A stretch of 64,000 nucleotides of DNA from the NCBI GenBank assembly GCA_012861695.1, contig JAAOOA010000056.1, positions 8,841,207 through 8,905,206 of the forward strand, in the 5' to 3' direction. A model generated the notes under the pieces. It saw only the letters and a list, made by a program, of their open reading frames with translations, ran no database searches and was not told where the DNA came from. A program made the position numbers and the translations under genes. This DNA comes from Trematomus loennbergii (Eukaryota; Chordata; Actinopteri; Perciformes; Nototheniidae). Each line of letters starts with the position of its first letter. The stretch's first letter is position 1. Below, in pieces: positions 37,459 through 49,600 of this stretch.

Positions 37459-37590
37459 TCAATGGGCTCTTCCTGGGCCTCATCAACATCCAACTCTGAG
37501 TCTTCCTCTTCAGTGTCACTGTCCAGCCTTGTTGAGGATGGCTCTGTGTCAGGCTCAAAGAGCCTTACAGATGAAGCGTCTTATTTTGGA
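37459..37590 (-). pseudogene. hAT transposase fragment, acidic C-terminal tail
   Basis: Reading minus-strand gives RLFEPDTEPSSTRLDSDTEE followed by EDSELDVDEAQEEPID and a stop at 37461-37459. An acidic Ser/Asp/Glu tail is common at hAT transposase C-termini. Its position and strand fit the continuation of the fragment at 43139-43400, the two being separated by the nested inverted-repeat element. Confidence 0.6.
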
Positions 37591-38382
37591 CAGTTTAAAG
37601 TGCGAGGGTCGTGATCGGTTCGTGCACGTTCCGTGATGGCCGGCCGGCCCCCTGTCTGACTTGATACCGCCCCCATGATAAATACATTTAATTATTGTGA
37701 AGCCAGCTGCAATGGATGATTGATCCACCAGGGGGTGCAGTGGAGTTCCACACTGGAGTCATGTGTGGAGTCTTGTACAGTACGTCTGGTACTAATGTAT
37801 AGCGGATCTTTATTAAGATCCATATGTCATGGATAGGATCATAGTCTGTGCTAAATAAGACATGTAATCATTTACAAAACATCACCATGTTGTTATTTAA
37901 CAAAATAATGTTGTTTAGTCGAAAAAAACGAACGAGCCGGCTCTCCCGATTTTTAATCCTAATTTAATCATCATCATTGATGTTTATGTTCGCCGAATTG
38001 ACATGAAATCACTGACAAATATGAATATTCTGTATTCAACTTCATTGAAACGATCAGGATGGGTGTTATTTTCCCCCACAATGACCAAGTCGCTGCAAAT
38101 GATCCCATGTATTACATGTACATGACCATATTCTCAACAAAGTTACGTAACGAAACATTCTGTATTCCTTGCTTACTTTTTATTTAATGCTTTATAACAG
38201 CTGGAATAGTTCGTTTAGAACAGGCACCTCACTCGCAATCTGCTCCTCCGCAACGCAACGGGACGGGAAGCGAAGACCCGGCGGAAACAGCTGGTCTGGT
38301 TCACTAAAATGTACGTGTTTTACTATGTGATCTGCATGCACTGATCAAACATTACACCGTTACAGTTACTGATTTCAAATAA

Positions 38383-40247
38383 ACAAAGTCTTGGCTTTCA
38401 GAATATTAAACTTGTTTCGGCAAATTTAGATGATAAATACAACTATGAAGATTGTAACGGCATAATTACTTAAGCGGAGAACGAAGTAAGTTAACGTTAC
38501 AGCAGGCATAACAACAGCCGGTGTTTATTTTATTATAATATATAGTCGCTATTCATTTGTTTTAAGGCGAGACACGGCAGGCAAAAACATCGTTTTTCCT
38601 GCACTGGTCAATTTTGAGATGTTGTGCTATTTTGATTCCATAACATGTTTTCTTTCAGGCTTTTGGAAGGAAAACGTACAAAATACACATTTAAGTGTTT
38701 ATTTTACTATAGTTTTGTCTATTTTCGTCTGTAGATTTCTCCTAAATTCACCAAAAGTTAGCATTCTAACGTAACTTAAAGTACCGCGACCGATGTTTGC
38801 ACCATGTCATCAGAGGTATCGTTGGAAAGTTCCGTGTCTCCTGCACAATCTCATCGGATCCAAATATGGTCATTTCCTTTGTATCAGCAACCAATCGTGA
38901 AAGTGCAAAGGGGTCTTAAACCAAGAAACGAAATCTCATTGGCTGGTGTCAATTTCTGACAACGTGATTCGTTCAGATGCGTCACGTGGTGTGCTAAAGC
39001 ACTTCCTGCTTTCCGCTCGAAATTTAAATCTGAAAATGGCAAAATAACGGCGAAAAAAACGTTCACAGAGAAGACGACAACAATTGTCACTTGCATAAAG
39101 CAAGGTTATACAAAAAACAAATGACCCCGAACATGAAATACCTTCACGGAGTGCGTCGATGCGCAAGCTATCATCCAGATAACAGGAGGGTTTAGCTAGC
39201 GTCACTCTGCAATCTTTAAAGGTCGTTTTCTCAAAATGAGTTTTTTCTCCTACTCTGAGTTCGAAATCTCCACTTCAGTAGCAGTTACATACACCAAACC
39301 TTCCAGTTATATTCCTATCAATATTATGAAGGCTTTTACAGAAGGGTTTGTTCATATAGCCTGAATTATATAACATTTCATACCTAAAAACATGGTGAAA
39401 ATTGATATTTTAGGGCTGTTGACAGTATTTTCTGATTTATGGAGTGATACAAAGAGATATCCTTCTGTAAAAGCCTTAGATACTAATATGACTACAAAAT
39501 GAAACAATAATTTTGATCCATGGCTTTATCCAAAGTTCAGATTTCGGTTCCTGAAATGTGTTCAAATAGGCGCATATTTCATGAGATAATGGCTCATCTC
39601 TTCTGTCAAAGACCATTGCAAGAAGGTGCGACGGGGGAGGGGGGAGAGAGTTAGACGCTCGTGAATTGTCAACGGGGGGAGGGGGCTCTCTGCACGGAGG
39701 AGCCGCGGAGAAGTGAATCACAGTGATCTGCTATTTTAAAGTAAATTCAACACATATCGACCATAAATATAGCATATATTAAGAACGAGAAAGTGTTAAC
39801 ATGGTTTTTTGTAAACATATGACCAATGTGCGAGGGTGATGACATCAGAGCACCAGGCTTAGCCCCGGACAGGTAAAACAGGTATTCACTCAGAGGGGGG
39901 TAGTTACCCATTTACATGTCAAAAAGCAACATACAGTAGGCGGGTGGGGGATGGTGAACGTTTACATTTCTCTACAGAATACATTTAATTTGAGCAGTTA
40001 CTGAGAAGTATATAATGAGAACTGCTACCAATGGGCAGAGTTTTTCGCCGGTCAACGTGTGTGAAAGTTTAAAGTTAAAGTATATTATAATAAAATAAAC
40101 ACCGGCTGTTGTTATGCCTGCTGTAACGTTTACTTACTCCGTTCTCCGCTTAAGTAATTATGCCGTTACAAGCTTCATAGTTGTATTTATCATCTAAATT
40201 TGCCGAAACAAGTTTAATATTCTGAAAGCCAAGACTTTGACGACGCT
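38383..40247. mobile_element. Fifth-level inverted-repeat element inside an arm
   Basis: About 165-bp arms: AAAGTCTTGGCTTTCAGAAT...TAAGCGGAGAACG...CAGCAGGCATAAC on the left is repeated inverted at about 40080-40247. They enclose 1.5 kb of unique DNA with no recognised protein. The outer element's sequence resumes immediately after the right arm (CGACGCTGAAG), which argues for insertion there. Confidence 0.75.
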
Positions 40248-40376
40248 GAAGTTGGCTACCGATTCAGAGCTTCCGATTCGGCAGTTAAGGGGAAAGTTAA
40301 GGGAAATTTAATTTACAGCGCTGAGCGAACAATCCTCCGTGTTTGAACCTCTTAAATCGCTGCATATCCGATTTAT

Positions 40377-40850
40377 TTGGACTGGATTATCCCAGAGAGT
40401 CTAAAGATTCATTATAACACAGTTTGAGATTTGTGAAACATTAATTCTATTTGTGAAAATACAAAAAAACGAAGATATTGCTGCTTTTTCTACATCTAGA
40501 CCACATTAGACCAGGTCCTGATCTAAAACCACTATACCTAGACTCATCAAATCTGGACTGGATTATCCCAGAGGGTCTAAACATTCTTTATAACACAGTT
40601 TTAGATTTGTGAAACCTTAATTCTATTTGTGAAAATTTAAAAAAGGGAGATTTCAGTGCTTTTTTCGCATCTAGACCACATAAAACCAGGTCCTGATCTA
40701 AAACCATTAGACCTAGACTCATCAAATCTGGACTGGATTATCCCAGAGGGTCTAACCATTCTTTATAACACAGTTTTAGATTTGTGAAACCTTTATTCTA
40801 TTTGTGAAAATACAAAAAAGTGAGATTTCAGTGCTTTTTTCGCATTGTCT
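40377..40850. repeat. Tandem direct repeats, about 175-bp unit, three copies
   Basis: The phrase GGACTGGATTATCCCAGAG recurs at 40379, 40555 and 40730, each followed by GTCTAAA, ATAACACAGTTTT and TCTAGACCACA. At least two units recur inverted at 42236-42560. These are subterminal repeats of the fourth-level element. Confidence 0.85.
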
Positions 40851-41123
40851 TGTCTTCCCCTGTGCTCCATGTCTGTTCGTCGTCGTTTCTCGTCTATGAT
40901 ACCTGTTAGTCTCTTTGCTCTTGTCCATGCTACCTGTCACGCTCCATGTTTGTTACTGAGGTTTTTTGTCCTGATCCTTCCTCGTACTCCCCCGGTTTTG
41001 GTATGTTAAGTTGTTCCTTGTTTTCTTTTGTCATTCAGCTTTGGGAAATAAAGCTCGCTTTTTGTTACCTGACCTTTTAGTCCTTTTACTGCATTTGGGT
41101 CCTATTTTTCCCCAACCCTGACA
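40844..41123 (+). mobile_element. LTR/retrotransposon-like fragment
   Basis: It begins TGTCTTGTCTTCCCC and ends CCCCAACCCTGACA, with AATAAAGCTCGC and TGCATTTGGGTCC near the end, resembling the 3' part of the solo LTR at 31697-32298. No matching target duplication is visible, so the boundaries are tentative and it may be truncated. Confidence 0.5.
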
Positions 41124-43138
41124 CCGAGTCTGCTTCAAATTAACTTATTATCCTCACAGGATCATTTTATTCAAGTTAAAGCAAAACTTACTAAAGCATT
41201 CTAACTGTTTATGCTTTAACAGCAATTAATAAATGATCCAGCTTTGCTTTTTGCTAACTGTTTTTGTTGTTCTGCTTTATGATTGTAATGCATGACTGTG
41301 CCAACATGTGTCTCCTCCTCCCTGCTCTTGTTTGTAGGCTGCACCTGCTTTTCAGGAGACCAGGCCTCGCAATTATGTTCTTTCTGCCAGTGCATCAGCG
41401 GTAAGAGTCCATCACAAACTGCAGGGTCTGTCACCCAGCAGGAGCTAGGCTAACATGCTAACAGGCACAGAGCCTTAGAACACCACATACTCCAAAAGAC
41501 AGATGATGTAGCTCACATCAGGGCACAGAGCTGCTGCAGCCTCACCTGACCCAGCAGCTCGTTGGCTAAAGCTATTGAATGTTGTGTCGGAAGCATCCTG
41601 AGGCCACAGTGGCTTCAGAACATGTATGTAGTCTATCTTAAAAAACATCTTGAATTTATTTGTAGAAAGTTAGTTTGTTACTTAACAGGTGTGGAGACTT
41701 TTTTTAGTTTCATACATTTTCAAAAATACATTGTTAGAATTTCTAAAAAGTACTCTTACTCAAACCACTAAAATAATGTAAATGAAGCAAAAGGCTCCTG
41801 AAATCCTTTCACATGTACTCACCAGTGTAAGGCTGCCTTGCTGTGGTCCCAGTATATTTAAACTGCATGGGATGACGGCTACTAATGAGCACTGCACATG
41901 ATATATATATTTGGAATGCTTTATGGATTGAAGTGGGGGCTGCATTTTGAATTCTTAAACAAGTTATGCTTATCAGACTGTGGCATGACCTTTGCGACAC
42001 AAATATAATAAAGTGAGCATGTTTAGCAAGTTTTGATATTGTTGCATGCTGTTTATACTTTTTTTGACATAGAAAAACTATGATTACTAATACAAATACA
42101 TATAGCTTTACACTGGTATGATCTGGAACTGTGACAGGCTCTGAAAGACTCCAATCCACTTCCGTAGTTGCACTTATGAAGGGAAACAATGGCCTTAATG
42201 AGTCCAACTGGTCACAAAAACCAAACATTTTTAGATTTTAGATCAGACCTGGTCTTATGTGGTCTAGATGCGAAAAAAGCACTGAAATTTCCATTTTTTA
42301 AAATTTTCACAAACAGAATTAAGGTTTCACAAATCTAAAACTGTGTTATAAAGAATGTTTAGACCCTCTGGGATAATCCAGTCCAGATTTGATGAGTCTA
42401 GGTATAGTGGTTTTAGATCAGGACCTGGTCTAATGTGGTCTAGATGTAGAAAAAGCAGCAAAATCTTCGGTTTTTTGTATTTTCACAATAGAATTAATGT
42501 TTCACAAATCTCAAACTGTGTTATAAGAGTCTTTAGACTCTCTGGGATAATCCAGTCCAAATGAATCGGCTATGCAGCGATTTAAGAGGTTCAAACACGG
42601 AGGATTGTTCGCTCAGCGCTGTAAATTAAATGTCCCTTAACTTTCCCCTTAACTGCCGAATCGGAAGCTCTGAATCGGAAGCCAACTTCAGCGTCGTAAG
42701 ACTTTGTTTATTTGAAATCAGATGAAACAAACTGTAACGGACCCATATTATTCATATTCCGAGTCATAAGACTTTATTTAAAATAAACATGTATAACTAG
42801 TTTAGGTTTGTTTGAGAGGTACAGCTACCATTCTTTAATTAGATGTTTGATAAGTGCAGATCACATAGTAAAACACGTGCACAGATACATTATTTTGTAT
42901 TTTTATTAAATTCGACAATGTCAATTTCACTTTCCACTATGTCCACCGTTGTTTTTCACAACCAATGGCAGAACTTTATTGAGGCCTGTAATTAGTCAAC
43001 TACAGGTCTCTTGGGTCAGTCTTTTTCTTCCAAAAAGCTTGTGACAAGATGTTATTGCTCTTGGGCATTAAAAACAGATTTTAACTTTAGTTTTTTATAT
43101 AATATCTAAAACGACTATTGTGAAAAACTAAGTCTTAG

Positions 43139-43400
43139 TTATTTAATATATAGCGCCATCTCCTGGTTAAACCCTGAAATTGGAGAATAGTGGGTTGGGC
43201 CTAACATTTCTGAATACTGGTCTTTGGCAGGTCTTAGGCTGGTAACTGGCTGGAAGTAGGCAGGAAGCTGTATGCTGGGGTCCAAAATAAGAGGCTCCAT
43301 CTGTAGGTTTGCCCGAATGCCAACCAGTTTTTCCACTCTCACATTTGTGAGCCTGTTGCGAACCTTTGTGTGGTCTCAATAGCCATGCAGTAAGCAGTGT
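43139..43400 (-). pseudogene. hAT transposase fragment, C-terminal dimerisation region
   Basis: Minus-strand reading gives KVRNRLTNVRVEKLVGIRA, the conserved terminal motif of the hAT dimerisation domain (NRL...RVEKLV.IRANL), then a divergent tail. The frame upstream is shifted or truncated and only about 170 bp remain before the element end, so the catalytic part has been lost. The remainder of the C-terminus is displaced to 37459. Confidence 0.7.
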
Positions 43401-43811
43401 GCTATGGCATGGATATTCAAGTGTACTTGAATGGCATCTGTTTGTTTTAGTCAAGATTATGCTAAAATATACTTTCCCCAACTATATTTAAGTTCCCTAT
43501 GAAGAGCCAACCTTCAATTTAGAAAATTCCCAGTTTATTCCCATAAATTCCCGTTAATTCCCATTTTGCAACCCTAACCTTGTGTGCACCACCTAGTGGT
43601 TAAAGCACGTTATTGAATTATTGTTTTTATGTGTTATATTTGATGAAAAAAATATTATGGGGGGAAAGTAGAAGGTCAATGATAGAAATATAGAATATAA
43701 AAATCAAGAAGATACTACAAGTGATCTCTACAATAAAACAGTTTAGTGCAATGTTAACTATGTTGAAGCACTTATTTTAACTGATATAATTATACTCTTA
43801 TGTATGTAGAT

Positions 43812-44799
43812 CAGCGACATGCAGTCAGGGGAGGCAGGGGAGGCAGAGCCTCACCTGTCATACTCCAATGTAACGGAAAAACAACTAAAGAAAAACTAAA
43901 TAATAATAATAAAAATGTCTCCACTGATCTGTGTTGTAAGTGTGATTTATGTATGATTCCAATCGCTTTTTATAGTCAAAATCAGCAAATTTGCCGAGCT
44001 CCGCTACGGGAGCGATGAGAAGTGAGGCAGGGACGAGCTCTGCCTCTCGTAAGCCCACAGTAACTTGCTGGAGCACGGGCACAAATGTAGCGCGGGCACT
44101 TATTTTGTGAGCGCGCTCAAGCCAGTTACTGTGGGGTAAGGTGAGGCACAGATGAGATCTGCCTCACCTCAGAATGCGTCACCCCACAGAAACTGGCTGG
44201 AAAGCGGGCCCTAAGCACATGCCTGTTACCATCTCACTGTAGGTCACCAATGTAATGTTTGTAGATCCCTTTATTATATTTATCCTCGCCATCCATAGTC
44301 TCTAAATAACTTATTTCACGTATATATGATATTTAGGCCCGCTGGTCTCATCATACAACGGCAATGAAAAAAGCACCAGGGGAGGCAGCCATAACCTCTG
44401 CCGCACTGAAGGGGGCGCACGTGAGCCCACAGGTTCTTGTTGCTACTGTAATTCTACGCAAACAACAAACTAGACTTTTGAAACTACAGAAAGATAAGGA
44501 GGACTTTTACAAAAAAGTAATAGAGATTGTTGTCCAGAAGGATAGCATGGACTTCATCTTCAAGTCAAGGTAAGACCACATTTGTAATGAAAATGGGATC
44601 TTACTAAGAAAGAACAATCCAATATTTAGATTTTGGGTATCCTTTTGTTGAACGGTCTGTTTAAAATGAATCGAAGCATCAGACTAAAAAAGCTTTTGAA
44701 AATAACCGAATTTTTCGATTAAGGTCAAAATATAATATTTGTAAATCTGACTCAGTGAGTCAGTGCCTCACCAGCCATGAACCTCACTGCACGTCACTG
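43812..44799 (+). mobile_element. Third-level hAT element (988 bp), non-autonomous
   Basis: TIRs CAGCGACATGCAGTCAGG / CACTGCACGTCACTG are flanked by a perfect 8-bp duplication ATGTAGAT (43804-43811 and 44800-44807). Multiple GAGGCA/TGCCTC motifs lie near the ends. A 69-residue plus-strand frame (44364-44573), lysine/glutamate-rich (LLKLQKDKEDFYKKVIEIVV), could be a transposase remnant, but no domain is recognised. It lies within the second-level element. Confidence 0.88.
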
Positions 44800-44934
44800 A
44801 TGTAGATAGTATAAGAAATGTGCAGAATTTGAGTTTAATGGTGGAGCTATACACATATCGATAGATGTCTTGTAATGCACTGTTGAGGAACCTGCGACCC
44901 AAGTTTTTCATTCATTGCATAACTACACCGTAGT

Positions 44935-45137
44935 CTGGTCCCGTTCGAATCCAGTTTTGGATAGTCTGCCGTGGTTTCGTTCCATTTCAAAGAGCTGTTT
45001 GACGCTCGGCGTAACCTTGGCGCACTGCCACTCCAACATCCAATCCCAGAGCTTGAAGATTAATCACGGGTTTGTCAAGCAAAGGGACTGTAGTCCCAAA
45101 CGATAGCTGGGGATTATGGGTAGTGTAGTGTCTTCGG
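44935..45137 (+). repeat. Module shared with 53180-53385
   Basis: CCCGTTCGAATCCAGTTTTG, AGAGCTGTTTGACGCTCGGC and AGTGTAGTGTCTTCGG recur at 53180-53385 in the same orientation with roughly 90% identity by eye. In both places it abuts the GATTGGATGTTTTAGCCGCA segment. This links the second-level element here with the palindromic element at 52.5-54.0 kb. Confidence 0.85.
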
Positions 45138-45846
45138 CCATCCTAAAATCCAAAATGTTTTTCGGATTTCATATCGCATTAACACCATATCCCAACGTGC
45201 ATTGCGGCTAAAACATCCAATCACCGAGCTTAAACCATAGCTGAGGATCTTGGGTAATCAGTTCAGTGGCTGTGTATCGCAATGATGCTCGAAATGTCCC
45301 ATATAGGCCTACGTCTGTTTCAGGTTATTTTTATTTTGAAATTCAGTTCCTGACGGACGCCAAAAAAGCCAGAGATTATGGAATTAAACAAATAAATAAA
45401 AACAAGGATAATTGTGTGTTATTGTTGAGTAGATAACAGTGTGTTATTTAGAAAAGAATAACAAATTAGAAGGAAAAAAAGATTAAAAAAAATACAGATT
45501 TCAGTATTCTGAGGCTCTGAGCCCCATTTCTTTTCCTCACAGGCAACAAAAAAGTCCGACATTATACGATTTAAAATAAAAACAATAATCGTGGCTTGAT
45601 ATTGAGTAAGAACATGTTTTTATGAACCCCACAGCTTCCGGTCTTCCAAGACCCGACCGACAAAAAGACGTGTTGCAGGCACGAAACACACTACCAATAG
45701 AAATACATTGCTTTTAAAATCGTTCTGTGTGACACGAAAAAAAGGGGAAAATCGTGTTAGTGAACACGAATCAATAGATTAAATGTCGTAACTATAACAC
45801 GAAATGCCGTGAGACTGGGTTGGCCGGTATATTGCACGCACACCTT

Positions 45847-45942
45847 CACTCAATTCTGAGGATTTCCTCAGCTCAGAGCCTGACCCCAAACATTGATGAC
45901 CTTGCATCCAAGATGAGATGCCAAGTATCTGGCTTAAATTAG
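45847..45942 (+). pseudogene. Possible hAT transposase C-terminal remnant
   Basis: A short open stretch reads TPNIDDLASKMRCQVSG before a stop. The pattern resembles the end of GTF2IRD2/Charlie-type hAT proteins, and it lies in the right part of the outer element, where a transposase 3' end would be expected. It is too short for a firm call. Confidence 0.3.
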
Positions 45943-46124
45943 TGTGCATCACAGCAGCAAACTGAGTTTAAATGGATGCTTCTTTTTTGCACAGGCCATG
46001 TTTGGTGTCTTCTTTGAGGGAAATTGTTTTTTTGAAGCTGTTGGCCTGTGGAAAAATGTAATCATAAGAAATGACTCCGGAAAAGCTGCAGATAGAGCCA
46101 TAAGAAATGAATGCAACTGATTAT

Positions 46125-46515
46125 TTAAAGGTGGGGTATGTAATTTTGGAGAAACCAGCTCGAGTGCGCTAGAATTTGAAAGTACACAACCGGAAAAAAT
46201 CTGCCTCTTCCTTCAGACTTCCTTACAGAGCCCCTCCTCCAACACACACGAACGCGCACATGACCAATGAGGGCACGAGATAAGTTTGTGCACAGATGGA
46301 AGGCTGACAGGTAGGTAGGCCATCCAGTTATTTTAGCCGGCCCGCTAAAATGATTGGTCGTGCTTTTTACAGTACTACGGCTTCCACAGATTAAATCTTT
46401 TAATGTATTTATTGTCAAAGCATTTAATATATGCATTGCTATCGGGATGTTAAGAGCATTCCAGGGAATATAACAAAAAGTGTTTCTGAAATAAAATTAC
46501 ATACCCCACCTTTAA
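46125..46515. mobile_element. TTAA-flanked MITE (391 bp)
   Basis: Ends TTAAAGGTGGGGTATGTAAT and ATTACATACCCCACCTTTAA are perfect 20-bp inverted repeats that include TTAA. There is no coding sequence. It is inserted in the right part of the outer hAT-like element and is a different TTAA family from the copies at 12, 15 and 28 kb. Confidence 0.9.
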
Positions 46516-46686
46516 TGTTTAATGTTGTTTTTATAGGCAATAATTTAAGCTTTGTTAGTTCCAGGTTTAATGTGCAATAAGTTCATTTTATAAGTTTTGC
46601 AATAAACATTGAACCGGCCCTCGACTAGTACCGATATTTTTATTTTGGCCCACTGTGTATTTTAGTTTTACACCCCTGTCCTAGTC

Positions 46687-49600
46687 GCTCAATATGTGGC
46701 AACTCCTATAGATATATCGATCTGTAGTAAGTCAAATATGCTGTAAAGGGAACCTGGGAAGTTTGTCAGAGCCAGAACTTAACTTCTTATTCAAGGGATT
46801 TTACAAATGTTCTGTTCCCCATTTAGACACAAGATCCAACTCCTTCACACCTGTTTGTTCAAGTCAAGTAGTATGGTAGAGAATGGTACAGTAACTAGGT
46901 ACTTTATCTGGTTTTGATAATTCTGCTGCCCCATTGCATCACCCTAGAAAACTTGCACCACACCTCTTAGTGAATACTTAATAGGCAGTGAATGTCGTTC
47001 AGCATTACTTATCAGCTTTTGATTTCTTAACATGTGTGGTCAATTGTGATATTGCATCATGGGAATCTGTGTTAAACTGTGCGCCTGTTTGCGGTGGTGA
47101 CCTTTGCATTGGTTTCTCCCACAAGGGCTGATTCAACGCCAAAATCTCTGGTCTATATTATAGGATGGGAGACAAAGAAGTGATTGAGGATTGTTACAAT
47201 GCATGGGTGGTATACATTTATGGTATACACAAAAAGAACAGGTTGAATTACAACACACAACATTAAAGTGGTGCTGGTTGTTGAGATATCAAATCTGAAA
47301 TGGATGTTAAAAACGAACTTTATGTTCCAGTTCCTCTGGCTTTATTTAATCTCTTATTGGAACTATTGGATGTCAATATACATCAATGTTATGTTTTGAT
47401 TAACAGCAAGAACATGTTATTTTTCTAAAAACATCAGTATCCACTGTCAAAATGCCCAGCGTTAGAATAATATGAAGAATACATAAATGTTGTCACCTTA
47501 TGTTGACAGAGATGCAAGCTTTAATTAATCAATTAAGCACATCATTTTCTTCGCCTCTTCTCAGTTTCTCTGTCTTTCTCACTCAGACACACACACTAGT
47601 GTTGCTCTGGCTCAGAAAATGTTTGTATCCGCTGTGGTTTACAGAGTGTTTAGTCTAGAATAACACCAAAGCAGGCCAGAAAACCAAAGGCTTAAGTGTG
47701 TCACAGCCTCAAGGGCCGGCTTTGCCCCTGGACAGTTACACAGAGAACTTTCATGCAGTTTATAAGAAATAATCTCGAACCAATGTACTTTGGAAACTAA
47801 TATTATGCAATATTGAGATTTCCCGAATGCTTTGAGCAAGAAATGTTTCTGAATGAATCGAGGATGAAATGAGAACTGCAGGAAGTTTAAAAGTTTCTTC
47901 ATCTGATCACATTTTATATAACAGTGGTTTTCATGTCACAGGGAGAAATGTAATGAGTCATAGAAAAAATGATCAAATACTTTAACACCACTGTAAAATA
48001 ACCGGGTAAAATGGACACCTTTTGGAGTCTTGTATAGGGTGAGAGAGAGCAGGGGTGATTTTCCCAAACAGATTTAGTGCCTTGATCTCTTTCAGTCGAT
48101 TGTTCACTAGATGCAGGACTGAGGGTTTATAATGTTACTGAGCTTTTGGGAAAGTGCCTGCTGCACACCTTCTTGGGAATTAAGGGAACTTGTTTTTTCT
48201 TTTTTAAACAACAAAGCAAAAAGTACAACTTTAGTTGTCATGGTCCAACTGAAATTGCTAAATTATCATTTCATTATTTCTTATTTCTAGCAGTTAACAT
48301 AAGTTTACTCTCTGTCTAATGCTTCTTTGCTCTTGAAAGGATATCAACATTTAGATTTCTGCCTTATCAAAAATCAATTCATAAATTGTTTATGGGACAA
48401 GAAAGGTATGTGAATGAAAGAAGTACAGAAAAGAGACAGGCCAGTGTCCCCTCTCATTTTCCATTTGTGGATCCACTTTTTACTTGGCTAAAATTGCCTG
48501 TCATGTCTATATTTTTGTATTAAATTACACACAAACAATACAACAGATCCTGGTCCAAGACAGTAAGGATGAATAAGTACCTTGCAGGACATGACATTGC
48601 AGGTTCAGTTTAGTTGCTGTGACTTACTGCTCACAGTAAGTCTGAGCCGACTGAAGATGAAATACTGCCCAGATGCCCAGATGTTGAAGCTACATGGGAA
48701 TACTTTGTCTGAGTGGGGAAAAAGCTTTAGTTCTCTCTTTTAAGCTCCTGCACTCCAAAGGGTATTATTTTAGTCCACCTTTTCCTGTCTATGTATAATG
48801 CTGCCATAAAAAATGTATCTCTTTATTTTCTGTAAACTGCATATGCAAAGGGGCAGCTTGCCTTCTAAAGATTACTTTCCGATTTTACGAATTTTAACAA
48901 TATTTTCTCTCGTTTGCATTTTTTTTCTGGAGTATCACAAACACTTTTCTAAATCAATGTCTTCAAAGTTCTCGTAGGAATCAGGTCCGGGTGGATGTAC
49001 AGTATAGATCGACCAAATAACCAAAGGTCATCCTTGACGTATTTTAACTTTCATAGCCTAAACCTATACGGAAGATCATTTCCAACCCTGCAAAACGTTT
49101 TGAATGCAGTTTAGTTTTCCTCTCTGTCCTTATCTCCCCATCCCTTATTTTTTCTGGCACTGTATTGTGACTAAGCACGTCTTTGTTCACAGTCAAAACG
49201 GTACTTAAGACATTGGATTTGAATCGCTGTGTAAAAAGAAATGATTAACAATAAAAGATAATATAGCACACATTAACAGTTGCTGTAATTCAGAGGGAAA
49301 ATAAAGCTCACACATGAGCTCAGACTAAATGACGTTTGAAATTATTGTGGAGAGTTTGATTTGTGTTCAATGGCTTGATTTCCAGCAGTATGACACCATT
49401 ATCTTGGATCTTCTATCTTGCACACAAGTTCAAGTCATTTTACTAAGGGAGGGCTGTATTGCCAAGTGGTGAAGTATTTTTTTCTCCATAAAACCTTCAT
49501 TTTACATCTCCACAATTTTAATGATTTACCCTTTTCACATGTCAACAGTCAGATTCAATTCAAACGGCATTAAAAAATCACAAAATCTTGCTAAACCATG

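Larger units (their letters stand above)
38311..42880. mobile_element. Fourth-level element with long inverted arms
   Basis: Left end GTACGTGTTTTACTATGTGA pairs with right end TCACATAGTAAAACACGTGC. The arms continue through GATTTCAAATAAACAAAGTC / GACTTTGTTTATTTGAAATC, CGACGCTGAAGTTGGC and the TGGACTGGATTATCCCAGAG repeats. The left arm is interrupted by another inverted-repeat element (38383-40247). The middle (about 40850-42235) is non-repeated and includes an LTR-like fragment. No target duplication was identified and the superfamily is unknown. Confidence 0.8.
37084..43576. mobile_element. Third-level hAT transposon
   Basis: TIRs TAGGGTTGCAAA / TTTTGCAACCCTA, followed by pyrimidine/purine-rich GGAAA/TTCCC subterminal motifs on both sides, are flanked by a perfect 8-bp duplication ACCTTGTG (37076-37083 and 43577-43584). 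It holds two fragments of one minus-strand transposase separated by a 4.6-kb inverted-repeat insertion. Without the insertion it would be about 1.9 kb, itself a deletion derivative lacking the transposase N-terminus. Confidence 0.88.
36011..45822. mobile_element. Second-level element with long inverted arms
   Basis: The ends CAACCCAGTCTCACGGCATT and its reverse complement are exact over the first 20 bases. They are flanked by a 7-bp duplication GCCGGTA (36004-36010 and 45823-45829). Arms of about 550 bp (36011-36556) and 660 bp (45155-45822) are about 90% alike by eye; the right arm has an extra 150 bp near 45445-45590. It sits inside the outer hAT-like element. The superfamily is not identified, and no transposase belonging to it was seen. 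Confidence 0.85.
35906..46678. mobile_element. Outer hAT-like transposon, split by nested insertions
   Basis: The left end CATACATGTCAAACTC pairs with right end AGTTTTACACCCCTG (TIR CAnnnnTGTnAAACT). Both sides share an 8-bp duplication with one mismatch, TCCTAGAC (35898-35905) and TCCTAGTC (46679-46686). The left subterminal AAGGCCCGTGGGCCAAATCC is typical of a widespread vertebrate hAT-related repeat. Apart from nested DNA only about 105 bp on the left and 850 bp on the right belong to it. The right part includes a possible transposase C-terminal remnant at 45847-45942. Confidence 0.75.

Noticed and set aside
41809..42228. 139-codon minus-strand frame in the middle of the fourth-level element
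   Set aside because: No domain recognised and adjacent stretches are repeat arms; not enough to call a gene.
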